DNA from: Pegea sp. RAD2-039 | Taxonomy: Eukaryota > Chordata > Thaliacea > Salpida > Salpidae | Direction: 5' to 3' | NCBI GenBank assembly: GCA_034620365.1 | Contig: JAQGEQ010000003.1 | Coordinates: forward strand, 496,001 to 560,000 | DNA length: 64,000 bases | Part shown: positions 39,201-50,848 of the stretch, one piece after another | Numbering within the stretch: the stretch's first letter is position 1 | How the letters are laid out: each line of letters opens with the position of its first letter | The notes under the pieces: generated by a model | Seen by the model: the letters and a program-made list of their open reading frames with translations, nothing else | Told to the model about the DNA's origin: nothing | Database searches by the model: none | Translations under genes and position numbers: made by a program

Positions 39201-42200
39201 CATGATCTGATCTTTCATGATCTTCATCTTTCATGATCTTCATCTTTCATGATCTGATCTTTCATGATCTTCATCTTTCATGATCTTCATCTTTCATGAT
39301 CTTCATCTTTCATGATCTTCATCTTTCATGATCTGATCTTTCATGATCTGATCTTTCATGATCTCATCTTTCATGATCTTTATCTTTCATGATCTGATCT
39401 TTCATGATCTCATCTTTCATGATCTGATCTTTCATAATCTCATCTTTCATGATCTCATCTTTCATGATCTTCATCTAATTTCTCTTTTTCTAGAACACCG
39501 AAGACACGATCCCACTTCCCACTCACAACTTCATGTAAGTCGGTTGCTATTGGTTACTGACGCGAAATGACGTCACGATCCTTGAACAGGTTGAAAGAGA
39601 AAGAAGAAGAGATGGAAGATCTAAACAAGAAGATAACAAAATTATCATCTGAAGTTGAAGAGCTGAAATCAAAGAACAATGTAAGTTGGTTGGCTGGTTG
39701 CTTGGTGATGGTTGGTAGCTGGTTGTTGCTTCTAGAATCTTCGGGAGAAGAATTGGAAAGCGATGGATGCAGTCGCGGTAACTGAAGAGAACGCGCGATC
39801 CAAAATTACCCATCTTCAGGTCCTAATTAGCGCCAATTTGTAAAAGAACATTTTTGTTTCGACCACGTGACCAGCACCGCGCGTATCGTGCCGATGACGT
39901 TTTGATGACGTCATTCGATTACTTACAGGGCCAAGTGAGTGGTGTACAGTCGAGCGTTAAGTCGTCTTTGTCGCAAGCGTTCCCGGATGCGAGTAGCGAC
40001 GCTGAAGACTTCGATTTGTGGCTAAGCGCCTTTGTTTCGAGCGTTACAAGTTCGGTTACTTCCGGTCAGCAGTGCAAGGTGATTGTTTGTGACGTCATCG
40101 GCGCGATAGCTGATTTAACTTCTCAGGAGCTGGAAGAGAAGGAAGAAAAGATGAATGTTAAACTATCAGCGTTACAGACGTCGCTAGATAGCGCTCTCCA
40201 AAGAAGCAAAATTACTGAAGCTGAACTGGAAGAGTCTAAACGGACTAATGAAGCGAAAGATTCTGCTGTTAAAACATATAAAGCAATCTTGGAAGCGACT
40301 GTAAGTTGGTGGTTGGTTGTTGATGGTTGGTTGGTTGTAGTTTGCTGGTGATGGTTGGTTGTTGATGGTTGGTTGTTGATGGTTGGTTGTAGATGGTTGG
40401 TTGTAGATGGTTGGTTGTAGATGGTTGGTTGTTGATGGTTGGTTGTTGATGGTTGGTTGTAGATGGTTGGTTGTAGATGGTTGGTTGTTGATGGTTGGTT
40501 GTAGATGGTTGGTTGTTGATGGTTGGTTGTTGATGGTTGGTTGCTGATGGTTTGTTGTAGATGGTTGGTTGTAGATGGTTGGTTGTTGATGGTTGGTTGT
40601 TGATGGTTGGTTGTTGATGGATGGTTGTTGATGGTTAGTTGTTGATGGTTGGTTGTTGATGGATGGTTGTTGATGGTTAGTTGTTGATGGTTGGTTGTTG
40701 ATGGTTGGTTGCTGATGGTTTGTTGTAGATGGTTGGTTGTAGATGGTTGGTTGTTGATGGTTGGTTGTTGATGGTTGGTTGTTGATGGTTGGTTGTTGAT
40801 GGTTGGTTGCTGATGGTTTGTTGTAGATGGTTGGTTGTAGATGGTTGGTTGTTGATGGTTGGTTGTTGATGGTTAGTTGTTGATGGTTAGTTGTTGATGG
40901 TTGGTTGTAGATGGTTGGTTGTAGATGGTTGGTTGTTGATGGTTGGTTGCTGATGGTTTGTTGGTCATGGTTGGTAGTTAATAGTTTGCTGGTCATGGTT
41001 GGTTGCTGATGGTTTGTTGTAGATGGTTGGTTGTAGATGGTTGGTTGTTGATGGTTGGTTGTTGATGGTTGGTTGTTGATGGATGGTTGTTGATGGTTAG
41101 TTGTTGATGGTTGGTTGTTGATGGTTGGTTGTAGATGGTTGGTTGTTGATGGTTGGTTGTTGATGGTTGGTTGCTGATGGTTTGTTGTAGATGGTTGGTT
41201 GTAGATGGTTGGTTGTTGATGGTTGGTTGTTGATGGTTGGTTGTTGATGGATGGTTGTTGATGGTTAGTTGTTGATGGTTGGTTGTTGATGGATGGTTGT
41301 TGATGGTTAGTTGTTGATGGTTGGTTGTTGATGGTTGGTTGCTGATGGTTTGTTGTAGATGGTTGGTTGTAGATGGTTGGTTGTTGATGGTTGGTTGTAG
41401 ATGGTTGGTTGTTGATGGTTGGTTGTTGATGGTTGGTTGCTGATGGTTTGTTGTAGATGGTTGGTTGTAGATGGTTGGTTGTTGATGGTTGGTTGTTGAT
41501 GGTTAGTTGTTGATGGTTAGTTGTTGATGGTTGGTTGTAGATGGTTGGTTGTAGATGGTTGGTTGTTGATGGTTGGTTGCTGATGGTTTGTTGGTCATGG
41601 TTGGTAGTTAATAGTTTGCTGGTCATGGTTGGTTGCTGATGGTTTGCTGGTGATGGTTGGTTGTAGATAGTTGGCTGATGGTTGGTAGCTAATAGTTTGC
41701 TGGTCATGGTTGGTTGTTGATGGCTGCTGGTCATGGTTGGTTGTTGATAGTTTGCTGTTGATGGTTGGTTGTTGATGGCTATTTATTTGTTTAGGAGCTC
41801 ACCTTATCACAATTGCAATCGTCAGTTGAAAACGAAGAATCAAAATATCAAGAAAAGATGAAGAAAAGTTCAGAAGAGTTGGAAAGACTGCAGAAGGAAC
41901 TTGAAACCTCTGAAAAGGTGAAGATCACTTTGAAATAAAATCTTTCACTAGATATCACTTTTCTTGTCAGAAATTTGAGGTTCAATCTTCAGAAGTTTCT
42001 CAACTACAGGCTGATCGCGAACAACTTCTTCTCGAAAAAGATCAGGTGAGACGCGATTTCATGACGTCATAACCAATGACATCACAACTGAATTACAGAT
42101 GAAAGTACAACTGGAAGAACTAAGCAAGTCACATATTGCGCAGGTTGGTCAATTTGTGTGTTGATTGTTTCAAATAATTTATTTCAAATCACTGCCGCCG

Positions 42201-43070
42201 ACGACGAATAGAAGCGATGACGCGGCATGTGACGCGATTAATTGGTTTTTGTTGTCACAATCAAATTTCGCTTCTTTTTTTTCACTTTTTTCTTTCCACT
42301 TGGATCGATTACGTCACGATCGCATGTCACACTTCTACAGCCTGCTGATGACATTACACAGTCACGTGACTCCGCATCACCTGTCACCGTAGCAACCAAC
42401 GACACAATGTGTATATCGGAAGATGCATCGAGTGGTTTCGTAATGATCGATCATGCAAATGAAGACGAGAACATCGCGCAGGTGACTCTCTCTTCATTTG
42501 CATCTCATTTGCATATTGCATGATCTTTGCTTCGATATTTCTGATTATTTTTTTTTGGTTAAAACTTTTTTATTTGCTTTTTAACAAAAGAAATCGTCGA
42601 ATGGTGGCAACCAAGAGAGCGACGAGGAGCTAACCAGGTTAAAGGCAAGATCTTTTTCTTGATTTGTGTCCCTTATTAATCTGATTTAACTCCATGCATG
42701 ACCCACTTACGCCTTTTCCTCGTCTTATCTGCTTGCTAACTGCTAGGATCGATTGGAAAAAGAAAAAAATCTGACCAAGAACCTTGGCCTCGCTGCTAAC
42801 AAACTTCAAAATGTGTTGAAACAAACGCAAGAACAATTAAGCAAAGAAAGAGAGAAAAATCGTATGTTGAAGGTGGGTAGAACCCCCTTCCCCCCACCCC
42901 AACATCTTAAACTGCTATATTGTTTGCATGATTGCTGATTGGTTACTTGTTTGTCTTTTCAACCATTCACAGCACTTTTTTTCACTGCATGTTGACATCT
43001 TGTCACTGCTTGGAAACTAATTTCGATTTTCTGACAGGTAACTGAAGATACTCAGTCAGAGGTCGATTAA
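36217..43070 (+). CDS. RRBP1: Ribosome-binding protein 1 / kinectin-like ER membrane coiled-coil protein
   Basis: Twenty-six exons: 36217-36302, 36409-36554, 36613-36713, 36770-36968, 37021-37136, 37190-37324, 37376-37510, 37557-37654, 37706-37814, 37997-38125, 38177-38344, 38649-38747, 38821-38910, 38966-39061, 39494-39534, 39590-39680, 39736-39819, 39929-40078, 40127-40300, 41795-41917, 41971-42045, 42099-42143, 42341-42481, 42591-42644, 42747-42872, 43038-43070. Total 2844 nt, 947 aa. An N-terminal uncleaved membrane anchor (about residues 8-28) is followed by SIFNMKGTKFEDVVEAQRKK, matching the p180/kinectin start, then a Lys-rich segment, a Val/Pro/Glu-rich linker and a long coiled coil. 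NLREKNWKAMDAVA and EKNLTKNLGLAANKLQ near the end are family signatures. The p180 decapeptide array (NQGKKAEG-type) is absent. Mammalian p180 binds ribosomes and microtubules and kinectin binds kinesin; which role applies here is unknown. The last-but-one intron uses a GC donor. Confidence 0.93.
39062..39478 (+). repeat. 15-16 bp minisatellite in p180 intron 14
   Basis: Tandem copies of TTTCATGATCTGATC, TTTCATGATCTTCATC and TTTCATGATCTCATC fill the intron between exons 14 and 15 (39062-39493). The array starts at the donor itself (GAG|GTAAGATCTGATCTTTC), so the first unit overlaps the 5' splice site. Confidence 0.93.
40301..41785 (+). repeat. 14-bp minisatellite in p180 intron 19 with 630-bp duplication
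   Basis: About 105 copies of a 14-bp unit (GATGGTTGGTTGTT and GATGGTTGGTTGTA, with GCTGATGGTTTG variants) occupy the intron 40301-41794 from the donor onward (ACT|GTAAGTTGGTGGTTGG). A distinctive variant block with TTGGTCATGGTTGGTAGTTA occurs at 40961 and again at 41591, exactly 630 bp (45 units) apart, showing a recent block duplication. On the minus strand the array gives a 516-codon spurious open frame of TNHQQP-type repeats. Confidence 0.95.
42645..42746 (+). other. GC-AG intron in the p180-like gene
   Basis: The reading frame TRLK|DRLEKEKNLT is continuous only if the donor after AAG is GCAAGA (42645). The GT at 42638 would shift the frame. AG|GCAAG matches the usual consensus of GC-AG introns, and the joined protein matches the conserved family C-terminus. 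Confidence 0.8.
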
Positions 43071-46000
43071 ATCTCAACAACCAACCAACAACTACGCCTT
43101 TCATTTCTTTCAATTTCCCCTCTTCGATGACGTCACCGACGCTTTACTCGTCGTCATCTCAACCATTCCTTGTTACCGCTCTTTATCGCCGCCTAGTGAT
43201 AACTCTTACTTCCTGCATCCACATATATCCTTATTTTGTTTCCGTTTTATACTACAAAGTAACCACGTGGTTACCTGCGTTGTACCTAGCAACGAATTAG
43301 CCAATCACTATAGTGCAATTGTATCTTATATCTATTGCATCACAACAATCAGCTTATTGGGAGCGCTAGGAACTAGCTGTAGAGTTTTGGTGAATAGATA
43401 CAACAGCATAGAACCTGAAAATAGTGACTTTCTCCTGGCAGAACTTTTACATGCTGCTGGTCAATAACTTTTAGTTTATCTTCATTAATTATTTATATGT
43501 ACAAACTAAATTGCAAGTTGGTAGCTTTGAAGATCCAACAAAACTTGCCTCGCCTTTAAGTAATTAATTTGATGTTTATCTGGTTTTCATAGACTCGTTA
43601 TCATGATGAGAACTCTAATAACTCGCTCATTTCCTTCTACAATCTTTGCTTTTTATTTCTGCATTAGCTAACAAAGTTATCGTTCTAGTATAAACCGCAT
43701 ATTCAATAATATAACTGTATTTAGAAACTGTCATTGATTCATCAATCAACATTTAGTAGTTTCATAAGATTGTTTTTTTTTTAATCTTACAAATATTATT
43801 TTTCAAATAAGAATTTAATTAATACAAATTGATTTGAAAGTTCAACCACAATTTTTCAATAAGACCATATTAAACTAGATATTTAAAAAAGAGCTGGGCC
43901 TCTAGGAGAAAGTGAAAAGATAATCAGAATAAGCAAAGTGACTCTAGTTTGTTTTGAAGAATTAAATAATTCAAAAAAATTTGCAATTCAAGCTCAGAGT
44001 GATTTATTATTAATCCTCAATTAGAAAACTCTTAACATTTTTCTTGAAGATTATGGATTTAATTAAGCCTGCAGCTTAAAATTTTGTTTAATGTTGCAAC
44101 AAATAGACGAAGAGTATGATTCAGAATTTTCGAAACAACTGTTTCGTCAACGCTGTTTTTTTTAGTCAGCTTTTTTTGTTATTTAAAACCATGATATCAT
44201 CTTTTGAACGTAAGTATCTTCAAATTTATTTTTTTATAGTTCTAATAAAATCTCATCATAAATAGAAATATCAGATTTTGATAAAAACTTGAAATCTATC
44301 CAAGCCTTATAATTACATGATAGAATAAAATAATTATAGTCGAGTGGTGAAAGTTTAAAGATATTTTCTAACTTTATTCCACCCGAAAATTATCACGATG
44401 ACAAATTTGTTGTAAGCTAGTCAATATTTTAGCTATAAAAATATCGTAACAATTTTAATAGTCAGCAAATAAACTGTTTTTGATAAATTTCATTAAAATA
44501 TTCTGTTGAAAAGATGAAACAGGAAAAAACAGCTTATAAGAATAAGAAGACATTTCCGGAAAAAACATTGTGAACAGAAAAAAGTTTAAACTTACTTGAT
44601 TACTAGTTAAATCTAATAGAAAAATTTTTTGTTTTTAACCAATAAACTTTACATTGAATGAATATAATCAGTAATTTCTCATTTATTAATTTTTTTAAAA
44701 ATTGTTTGATATTTTTCAGTTCATATATCTACTTTAAAAGATGAGCAAATAAAATACTTTAGATATTTTAAGTTTAAATTAAAAACTTTTTAGTTGAAAA
44801 CACATTCAGAAATTTAAGTGTGATTCATCCAAGTATGCAAAAAAATGCAATTAATAAATTGACGCCATCAAAAATTTTTTGTGTCATCAAAGATCTTTAA
44901 TTTCTACATTCTTTCTTAATGAGGCCATCTCAAAGTCAGCTTAGAGTTTATTTTTCTTCTCAAAATTCAACAGAATCTTTTTACCGAATACATTTAATGC
45001 TTTTATTAATTTACATAAAATTTGTTTTGATGATTAATCATAATTAATCATCTTTTTAATTTGACCTTACATCAAAATTAAGCCTTTTTAAACCTCTAAT
45101 TCAGCTGTTAATTAGCAACTAAACCATGAACCAATTAAAGTTTAACTTTTAAGATTTTATTATATCATTGTAAAAACATTCATACAAGAACTAAAGCGAT
45201 GAACTTTACCCAGCATATGTACAAGCTGTTTGTAAACAAATGTTCTTTAATTTGTTGTACAAATAACGATATTTGTATAGAAATGTAGTTTCTTAAACAA
45301 ATTAGTTTTCTATTTTAGTATAAATCAGGAAAATGTGTTGCACTTCGGATGCAAAATGTTCCATTATTACTCGAATAAAGAAATAATGAATACCGTTGAT
45401 AAGCGGAAAACCTCAAGATTTTAATGATTTTAATGTTTATGAGTTCAAACTTTTTTAGAAGTATTTATAGATTTTTTGAATACCAAAAGTTTAATGAGCT
45501 AACAGCACCAGCTAGTGGTAAGTTATGACAAGGTTTTCAAAAGTTATTAAGAATAAAAACGAAATTTTCTAGAACTTAATCGAAATTTTTGACAAAAAAA
45601 TAAATATTTTTTATTCTTAGATTCATTGTATCAAGATGTAAAGATTTTAAAAGATCATGAAACAAAAAAAAGATCATATTCTTTTCAAACAAATTAACTA
45701 GATACCAAAAATGTAATAACGATCAGAGGTAAGAAAACTAAACTTGAAAACATATTTTCCGATTTTGCAAACTATTTGGTATTATAGAATATTTCATAAG
45801 AAACCACCAAGTATAATTTTTTATGGTAGCACGTAGCTATAAGCTAGTGAGTCTTTAGTACACTTGACTAGCGTAAGGTTTGTCTACAAATGTTGTTGAA
45901 CGGGAAGATTTCACAATTCAAGGTGCAATAAACCTAACTAGTTTATAAATCCAGCTTACCATACCCTTGCAAGATTTAAAATATATTAGTGTACAGATTA

Positions 46001-47590
46001 TTCAACTACAAAATGTGGAAAAAATGTATTAGTAAGCAGATAGAAGAATGATAACTTAGATTACTTTGTTTTATAGTAAACTTTTCTACTCATTTGACAG
46101 TATAAGCTTAATGGGAACATAAATGAGAGTAGGTAATTAAAGTTAAAATAGGAAAAAGTCGGGTCTAAAGCAAATTTTCATTAATGTTTCTTTATCTATC
46201 AAACATAAAAAGTGACTTTTGTTAGGTTATTTTGCTTTTAATTCTTACTTCAATCAGCATTACAAACAAACGAGTCACAAACTATTTATAATTTTAGAGA
46301 TTATTCAAACCACGCTGCTTTTAATTAGAGTAAAAAGATTGATAAAAAAGAACTTAAATAAATCTGAGCATCTAATTAAATGCTTCTAAAGAATTTCCTA
46401 CAACAATTTGTCATTATTTGCCAAAAATTTCACTAAAAATCGGGATAACTTTATAATTAAAATGATTCAATAAAACTGTGTTGCTTTCTATAAATTGCAA
46501 TGTGAAGGAATAACCTTAAAGTTTTTCGCTAAATCTAATATAACAGTGCTATTTTTTCATTTATTTTAATTTTACCAATTTACTTTTTGCATTCTATTTT
46601 GATTAAATATTATTATTTTTTACAAATAAATCTTAAATCTGTTGTGTTATCATTGAAAACTTTTGACTACGTTTAATCTAAAGTAAAATAATGAATAAAA
46701 TAAAAAGAGGTTATCAGAAAAAATAAAAAATTTTTTTTTAATAATCGTAAAAGATATATTCAAACCGGATAACCAATCAGCAGTATAAAAGATAGTTATT
46801 ATAAAGTCATATAACACGCTTTTCTAAATAAGCCTAATGCATTGGTGCATGTGTACTTAATAGAGCTCGTGGTTGGTGCTTTGTATTTAATTGAGTGGGA
46901 TGCTTTGTGTATAATACTGATGTGTAATTATATTAGTTATTACTTTAGAAATATCTTTATCAATCGCCTTTAAATTTAGGTGGTAAGGTTAACTCTTTGT
47001 CTAAAATGAAATTTGTATTTATGCAAAATTTCTCTCATTAAAAGAGCTTACTCACTAACAAATCGAGTTTATATAAAAGGCTTTGAATAGTTTTTAAATA
47101 CTTTATATTGGATTTTATTTCAGTAGCTTAATTCTTAGGATTATATTTTGCTTTCTTTCTTATATTATGCATTCATTATTGTTGGCTCTGAAAAAGTTTT
47201 GGTTTAAAACTTATTCTATTGTTCAATTTGTAAATCTTATGTTATATATTTGGCTTATGTATATATAGAACTTTTTCTTCACTAAGCTCTAATACCATTT
47301 CAATAAAGTTTTTTTAGTTTATAAGTAAGTTTTGTCCTTATTTTCAAACTATCTTTTATGTCTTTGAAAAAATTTCAATTTCAAACTTAATTTTTATGAA
47401 AATTAAACCTAAAACTTTAAAAATATATAAATATAAATTATATATAAACAATCATTTATTTACTATAGTTTTTATTTGTGATTCTATAAATGATTAGAAT
47501 TAATTTTTTCAATTATTTTAAGGTATATATAAAATAAAAATTTGTTTTTAAAGTTTATAACTTTTTATAAATTTATTTTTTATTTTTATA
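43071..47590. other. 3'UTR of p180-like gene and AT-rich intergenic region
   Basis: The first 400 nt are less AT-rich and probably 3'UTR, with a TGACGTCA at 43128 and a perfect 16-bp palindrome GTAACCACGTGGTTAC (43259-43274) containing a CACGTG E-box. A 66-codon open frame at 43267-43467 overlaps it and shows no recognisable protein. Beyond about 43.5 kb the sequence is AT-rich with no gene that I can support. Confidence 0.5.
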
Positions 47591-47629
47591 GAACTTGTAG
47601 CTAATACTAATACCAAGCAAAATATAATT

Positions 47630-47824
47630 ATGTATCTTCAGTACTTTGTTGATGATAACGGCAAACGGGTGTATACTTTGAAGAAGGTTTCTCCTGAAGA
47701 CAACCCAACAATCTCAGCTCATCCAGCACGTTTCTCTCCGGATGACAAGTTCTCTAGAGAACGGATTTTAGTGAAAAAGAGATTTGGAATTTTGTTGACT
47801 CAACAGCTAGCCAAATCGATGTGA
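47630..47824 (+). CDS. NOP10: NOP10, H/ACA small nucleolar ribonucleoprotein subunit
   Basis: Single coding exon of 64 codons plus stop, the usual length of eukaryotic NOP10. The N-terminus [19 protein letters not shown] and the motif [18 protein letters not shown] followed by KKRF and LTQQ are diagnostic. NOP10 is a small subunit of the H/ACA ribonucleoprotein with dyskerin, NHP2 and GAR1; it acts in the nucleolus and Cajal bodies in rRNA and snRNA pseudouridylation and in telomerase RNP assembly. The start is the only ATG in frame with the conserved N-terminus. A splice acceptor (TTTTTATAG) ends at 47591, leaving a 38-nt leader. The gene lies 202 nt before the ATG of the V-ATPase G gene on the same strand. 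Confidence 0.96.
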   Translation: MYLQYFVDDNGKRVYTLKKVSPEDNPTISAHPARFSPDDKFSRERILVKKRFGILLTQQLAKSM

Positions 47825-47887
47825 AAGAACCACTATAAGCTGCTAGAGTTATTCGAACAATTTGATGTTTTCTATTAACTTTTGATT

Positions 47888-47893
47888 AATAAA
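47888..47893 (+). terminator. Poly(A) signal, NOP10
   Basis: AATAAA in GATTAATAAAAACTTG, 64 nt past the stop codon and about 100 nt before the acceptor of the next gene. Confidence 0.6.
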
Positions 47894-48026
47894 AACTTGT
47901 TTTTTTTGCTTGATGATGAACTAATTTTGTAAAAAGAACTTTTATTTTTTCTTAAGCTTCTTATAGTAAATTGAAAAACGTTTGTTTGTAGAATTACAAT
48001 TAAGTTTTTGTGACAATTTCTTAAAT

Positions 48027-48587
48027 ATGAGAACTGATGGCTTTGGAATTCCTCAACTTTTAAAAGCTGAAAATATAGCTAAAGAAAAAATTGGTGAAGC
48101 TCGAAGAGGTAGCAATCAATTATTAGTATTCTCATAATTTAATCTAACTGAATTTTTTCTTAATTTAAGCCAAAGTTAAAAAATTAAAAGCTGCCAAGGA
48201 GGAGGCTAAGTATGAAATTGAACAACTTCTAAAAAATTCTGAACAAGCTTTCAAAGATAGAGAAAATAGTGTAAGTTTCATAAAAACTGTTTTATTACTA
48301 ATTATGCTCTAAAACATTAAATAGACAGCTTAGTATAAATGTAAATCAAACTTTGTCTAATTTAGCTTTATTTTATAATTTAATATTTCTAATTTATTCA
48401 TCAGTTTCTATTTGTATAGATCTTGGGTTCCAAGAATGATATGAAAGAACGTCAAAACCAACATGTGCAAAAAGAACAGGAAAAAATTTCTGCTCAAACT
48501 GAAGGTAACAAGGAGATGGTGATAGCGAGAGTTATCCAGCTGGTTTGCAACGTTGAACCAAAACTTCATATCAATTATTGCATCTAA
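48027..48587 (+). CDS. ATP6V1G: V-type proton ATPase subunit G
   Basis: Three exons (48027-48108, 48170-48270, 48420-48587; 351 nt, 116 aa), close to the 118 aa of vertebrate subunit G. The conserved N-terminus GIPQLLKAENIAKEKIGEAR is followed by the helical KAAKEEAKYEIEQLL region and the tail NVEPKLHINY, which corresponds to the family ending with IHxNY. Subunit G forms, with E, the peripheral stalk that holds the V1 head of the proton pump in acidic organelles and plasma membranes. An acceptor-like site (TTTGTTTGTAG, ending 47991) leaves a 35-nt leader. Its spacing behind NOP10 suggests possible co-transcription. A candidate poly(A) signal ATTAAA lies at 48666. Confidence 0.94.
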
Positions 48588-48699
48588 AATGTTTTTCAAA
48601 CTTTTAAAACTGTGTATCATGATTTTAACTTAATCGTTATTCTTCTATATTATTTCTTTTGTGACATTAAAGTTTTACTGAATATTATCATCTTGTTTT

Positions 48700-49655
48700 T
48701 TTGTGAGTAAATTTTATGACTTGCTTTAATCACATAAGCTGTTGTTGTGATTAATTATATTTTAACTTGTGGGTGGAAAGGGTGTTTAGGTTAAATCTGA
48801 ATCACTCATCTATTATGTTTTTACTTAAAAGTTATGACCTTGAGTTAAATACTTGTAAGATAAATCAATTTAAAAGTTATATAAACAAAAAAAGGTAAAT
48901 AAAAAATTCCAAATTTTAACGAGATAAACTTTACTGTAAAAATAAATTTAATAAAAACTTGCTAAAAGATAGTTGCAACACATGGCATTTCAGTAGTCTC
49001 TATAAGATATAAAAGTGGATAAATTATCAACAAATTTTTAATATAAAGTTTAAATGAGATGTCTAGTTGCAATTGTAAGCAGAATTTTGTGAGCTATCAT
49101 ATAAATGTTAATATCTCTCTAACAAGGCAACAACAAATTGAAAATATTCTTATATCAATCTTGCCATTTATATGTTTGAAGATCAAAACAGTCATAAATT
49201 TTATTGATGCAACATTTTTTAAACACAATCAAAACAATTTATATAAAAATTCTGAATTTTATTTTCTTCACAATCATCAAAAAATATTGTTTATCTTTAG
49301 GCCACATTTAAAAAAGTTCATTTTTGCTTCTTTCTAGAATACAATTTATTATCAATTCTAAATTAAAGATTTTTGTTTTAAAATTTGTTGATTTTTCAGG
49401 TCAGTAAACAAATTTGCAATTAGCGTTAGGGGCCTGTAGCAGTCTATTTCATGTCTCAGACTTGCAAGTCTGATGATTTTTTACCATTTCTTATATAAAT
49501 AAAACTTCTTATAAAATTTACGATACTTTTTGGAATAAACAAGAATTATAAGATTTAAAAAATCATTTAAATAACTATTTACACATTAAATAAAATTTTA
49601 TATTTTATCTATAATAAATTGAAATAATAATAACTTTAAGTACATCGCCTAATAT
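48700..49655. other. AT-rich region with repeat fragment and palindrome
   Basis: No gene recognised. ACATGGCATTTCAGTAGT at about 48980 is identical over 18 bases to a stretch at about 57007, so a fragment of the same dispersed repeat is likely. A perfect 16-bp palindrome CAGACTTGCAAGTCTG lies at 49457-49472, followed by ATGATTTTTT. The 92-codon frame at 49059-49337 looks like AT-rich noise. Confidence 0.45.
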
Positions 49656-49728
49656 GGCGCCATGGCTTAGTTGGTTAAAGCGCCTGTCTAGTAAACAGGA
49701 GATCCCGAGTTCGACTCTCGGTGGTGCC
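49656..49728 (+). tRNA. tRNA-Thr (anticodon AGT)
   Basis: A 73-nt cloverleaf. Acceptor arms GGCGCCA and TGGTGCC pair with one G-U. The D arm carries GGCTTAGTTGG (A box). The anticodon stem CCTGT/ACAGG encloses CTAGTAA with anticodon AGT at 49690-49692. The T arm is CCGAG-TTCGACT-CTCGG (B box). CCA is not encoded, as expected for a nuclear gene, and a run of T follows directly (Pol III terminator). No intron. Confidence 0.97.
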
Positions 49729-49734
49729 TTTTTT

Positions 49735-50838
49735 ATGTATCTTTTTTATTTTATCATTATTTTTGGATAAAATGAGCAAATTACTGAGCAAAAATATTTA
49801 CTTTATTTATTATAAGGCTTAGAATTCTTTTTTAGTTATAACTAAGTTCTTATTTTAATAGAACATTACAGTATCATAAATATCTATCAAAAACAATATC
49901 TTATATTTTGATTAAAAATTGTAATGAAAGGTTATTTTCTAAAAATGTTTAAGGGTTTTTCCCTATCTTTTCTATTTGATCGAAAACTGTTTTTTTTATG
50001 TGGTTACAATAACTTGAGTAACTGGTAATTCTAAATTATTTACTTCAAACATTTAATAGTTGAAAATATAAGTAGAATGTTAAAATTGTAAAAATGCTTG
50101 TTAAATCTGAACCTGTCGCTAATTTAAAAAAAAAACGAATTAGTTTTTGTTGCAGGTATTTATTTTTAAAGATATCAAACTGAAATTTCAAAATTTACAG
50201 AAAATAAATCAATTGTTTATCAGCAGCTCAGTTTAGCTAAAAAGAGAACTTACTAGAAATTATTTTCATAAGATCTCCTTAACAAAGAATTAATTACAAT
50301 GCAAATACACAAATACATTTTTATCAATATCATTATAAAGTTAAGCGACCCAAGCAAAAAAATATGAAATAAATTGTTTAATGATAACATTAATATTAAA
50401 TTAACTCTTTATAATGTCAAGCGCTCTTTCATTATATTCATGCAAGCATGCATTAAATGTGATATCTACAAGATGTGTCTACTAAACGTATAAAGGTTCG
50501 CGTTTTAAACATAAGTAGCCATATTTTCGAACTACCCGGCATTCCTGGTCCATGGGACACCTACAAATGTCAATTAGTCGTCTGCCTTTTCGTCCAATAC
50601 ATTGATCATAAAGGTTGCACTACATTAAAAAGTCAGTGTTTCAAAACAACATTTTGAAAGTTTTTGTCTGATCAATAATTAATCGAAATATTATGTTGGT
50701 AATTATCTATTTTGTTTAATAATAATCAACATGGAGAATTGTAAATAGTGAATAATTTATAAAGATGAATAAGTAAGAATCAAAGCTGTTAAAGAAAAAC
50801 CTTAAAAAAATGTCATACATAAAAATGTATATTTTAAG
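49735..50838. other. AT-rich intergenic region
   Basis: Nothing recognised with confidence. A patch at 50.41-50.66 kb is less AT-rich and carries a 60-codon open frame at 50475-50657 without any family motif; it could be part of an unrecognised element or noncoding RNA. Confidence 0.4.
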
Positions 50839-50848
50839 TTTATTAATT

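Noticed and set aside
40184-41734. 516-codon minus-strand open frame with TNHQQP-type repeats
   Set aside because: Antisense of the 14-bp minisatellite in a p180 intron; it runs into p180 exon 19 antisense and has no start context or conserved domain.
43267-43467. 66-codon open frame after the p180 stop
   Set aside because: Probably 3'UTR; begins within a palindrome and has no recognisable domain or splice signals.
49059-49337. 92-codon plus-strand open frame
   Set aside because: AT-driven residue use and no similarity recognised; lies in a repeat-bearing intergenic stretch.
50475-50657. 60-codon open frame with ELPGIPGPWDTYK
   Set aside because: Composition is less AT-rich than its flanks, but no exon partner, start context or family was recognised; mentioned only as an unexplained patch.
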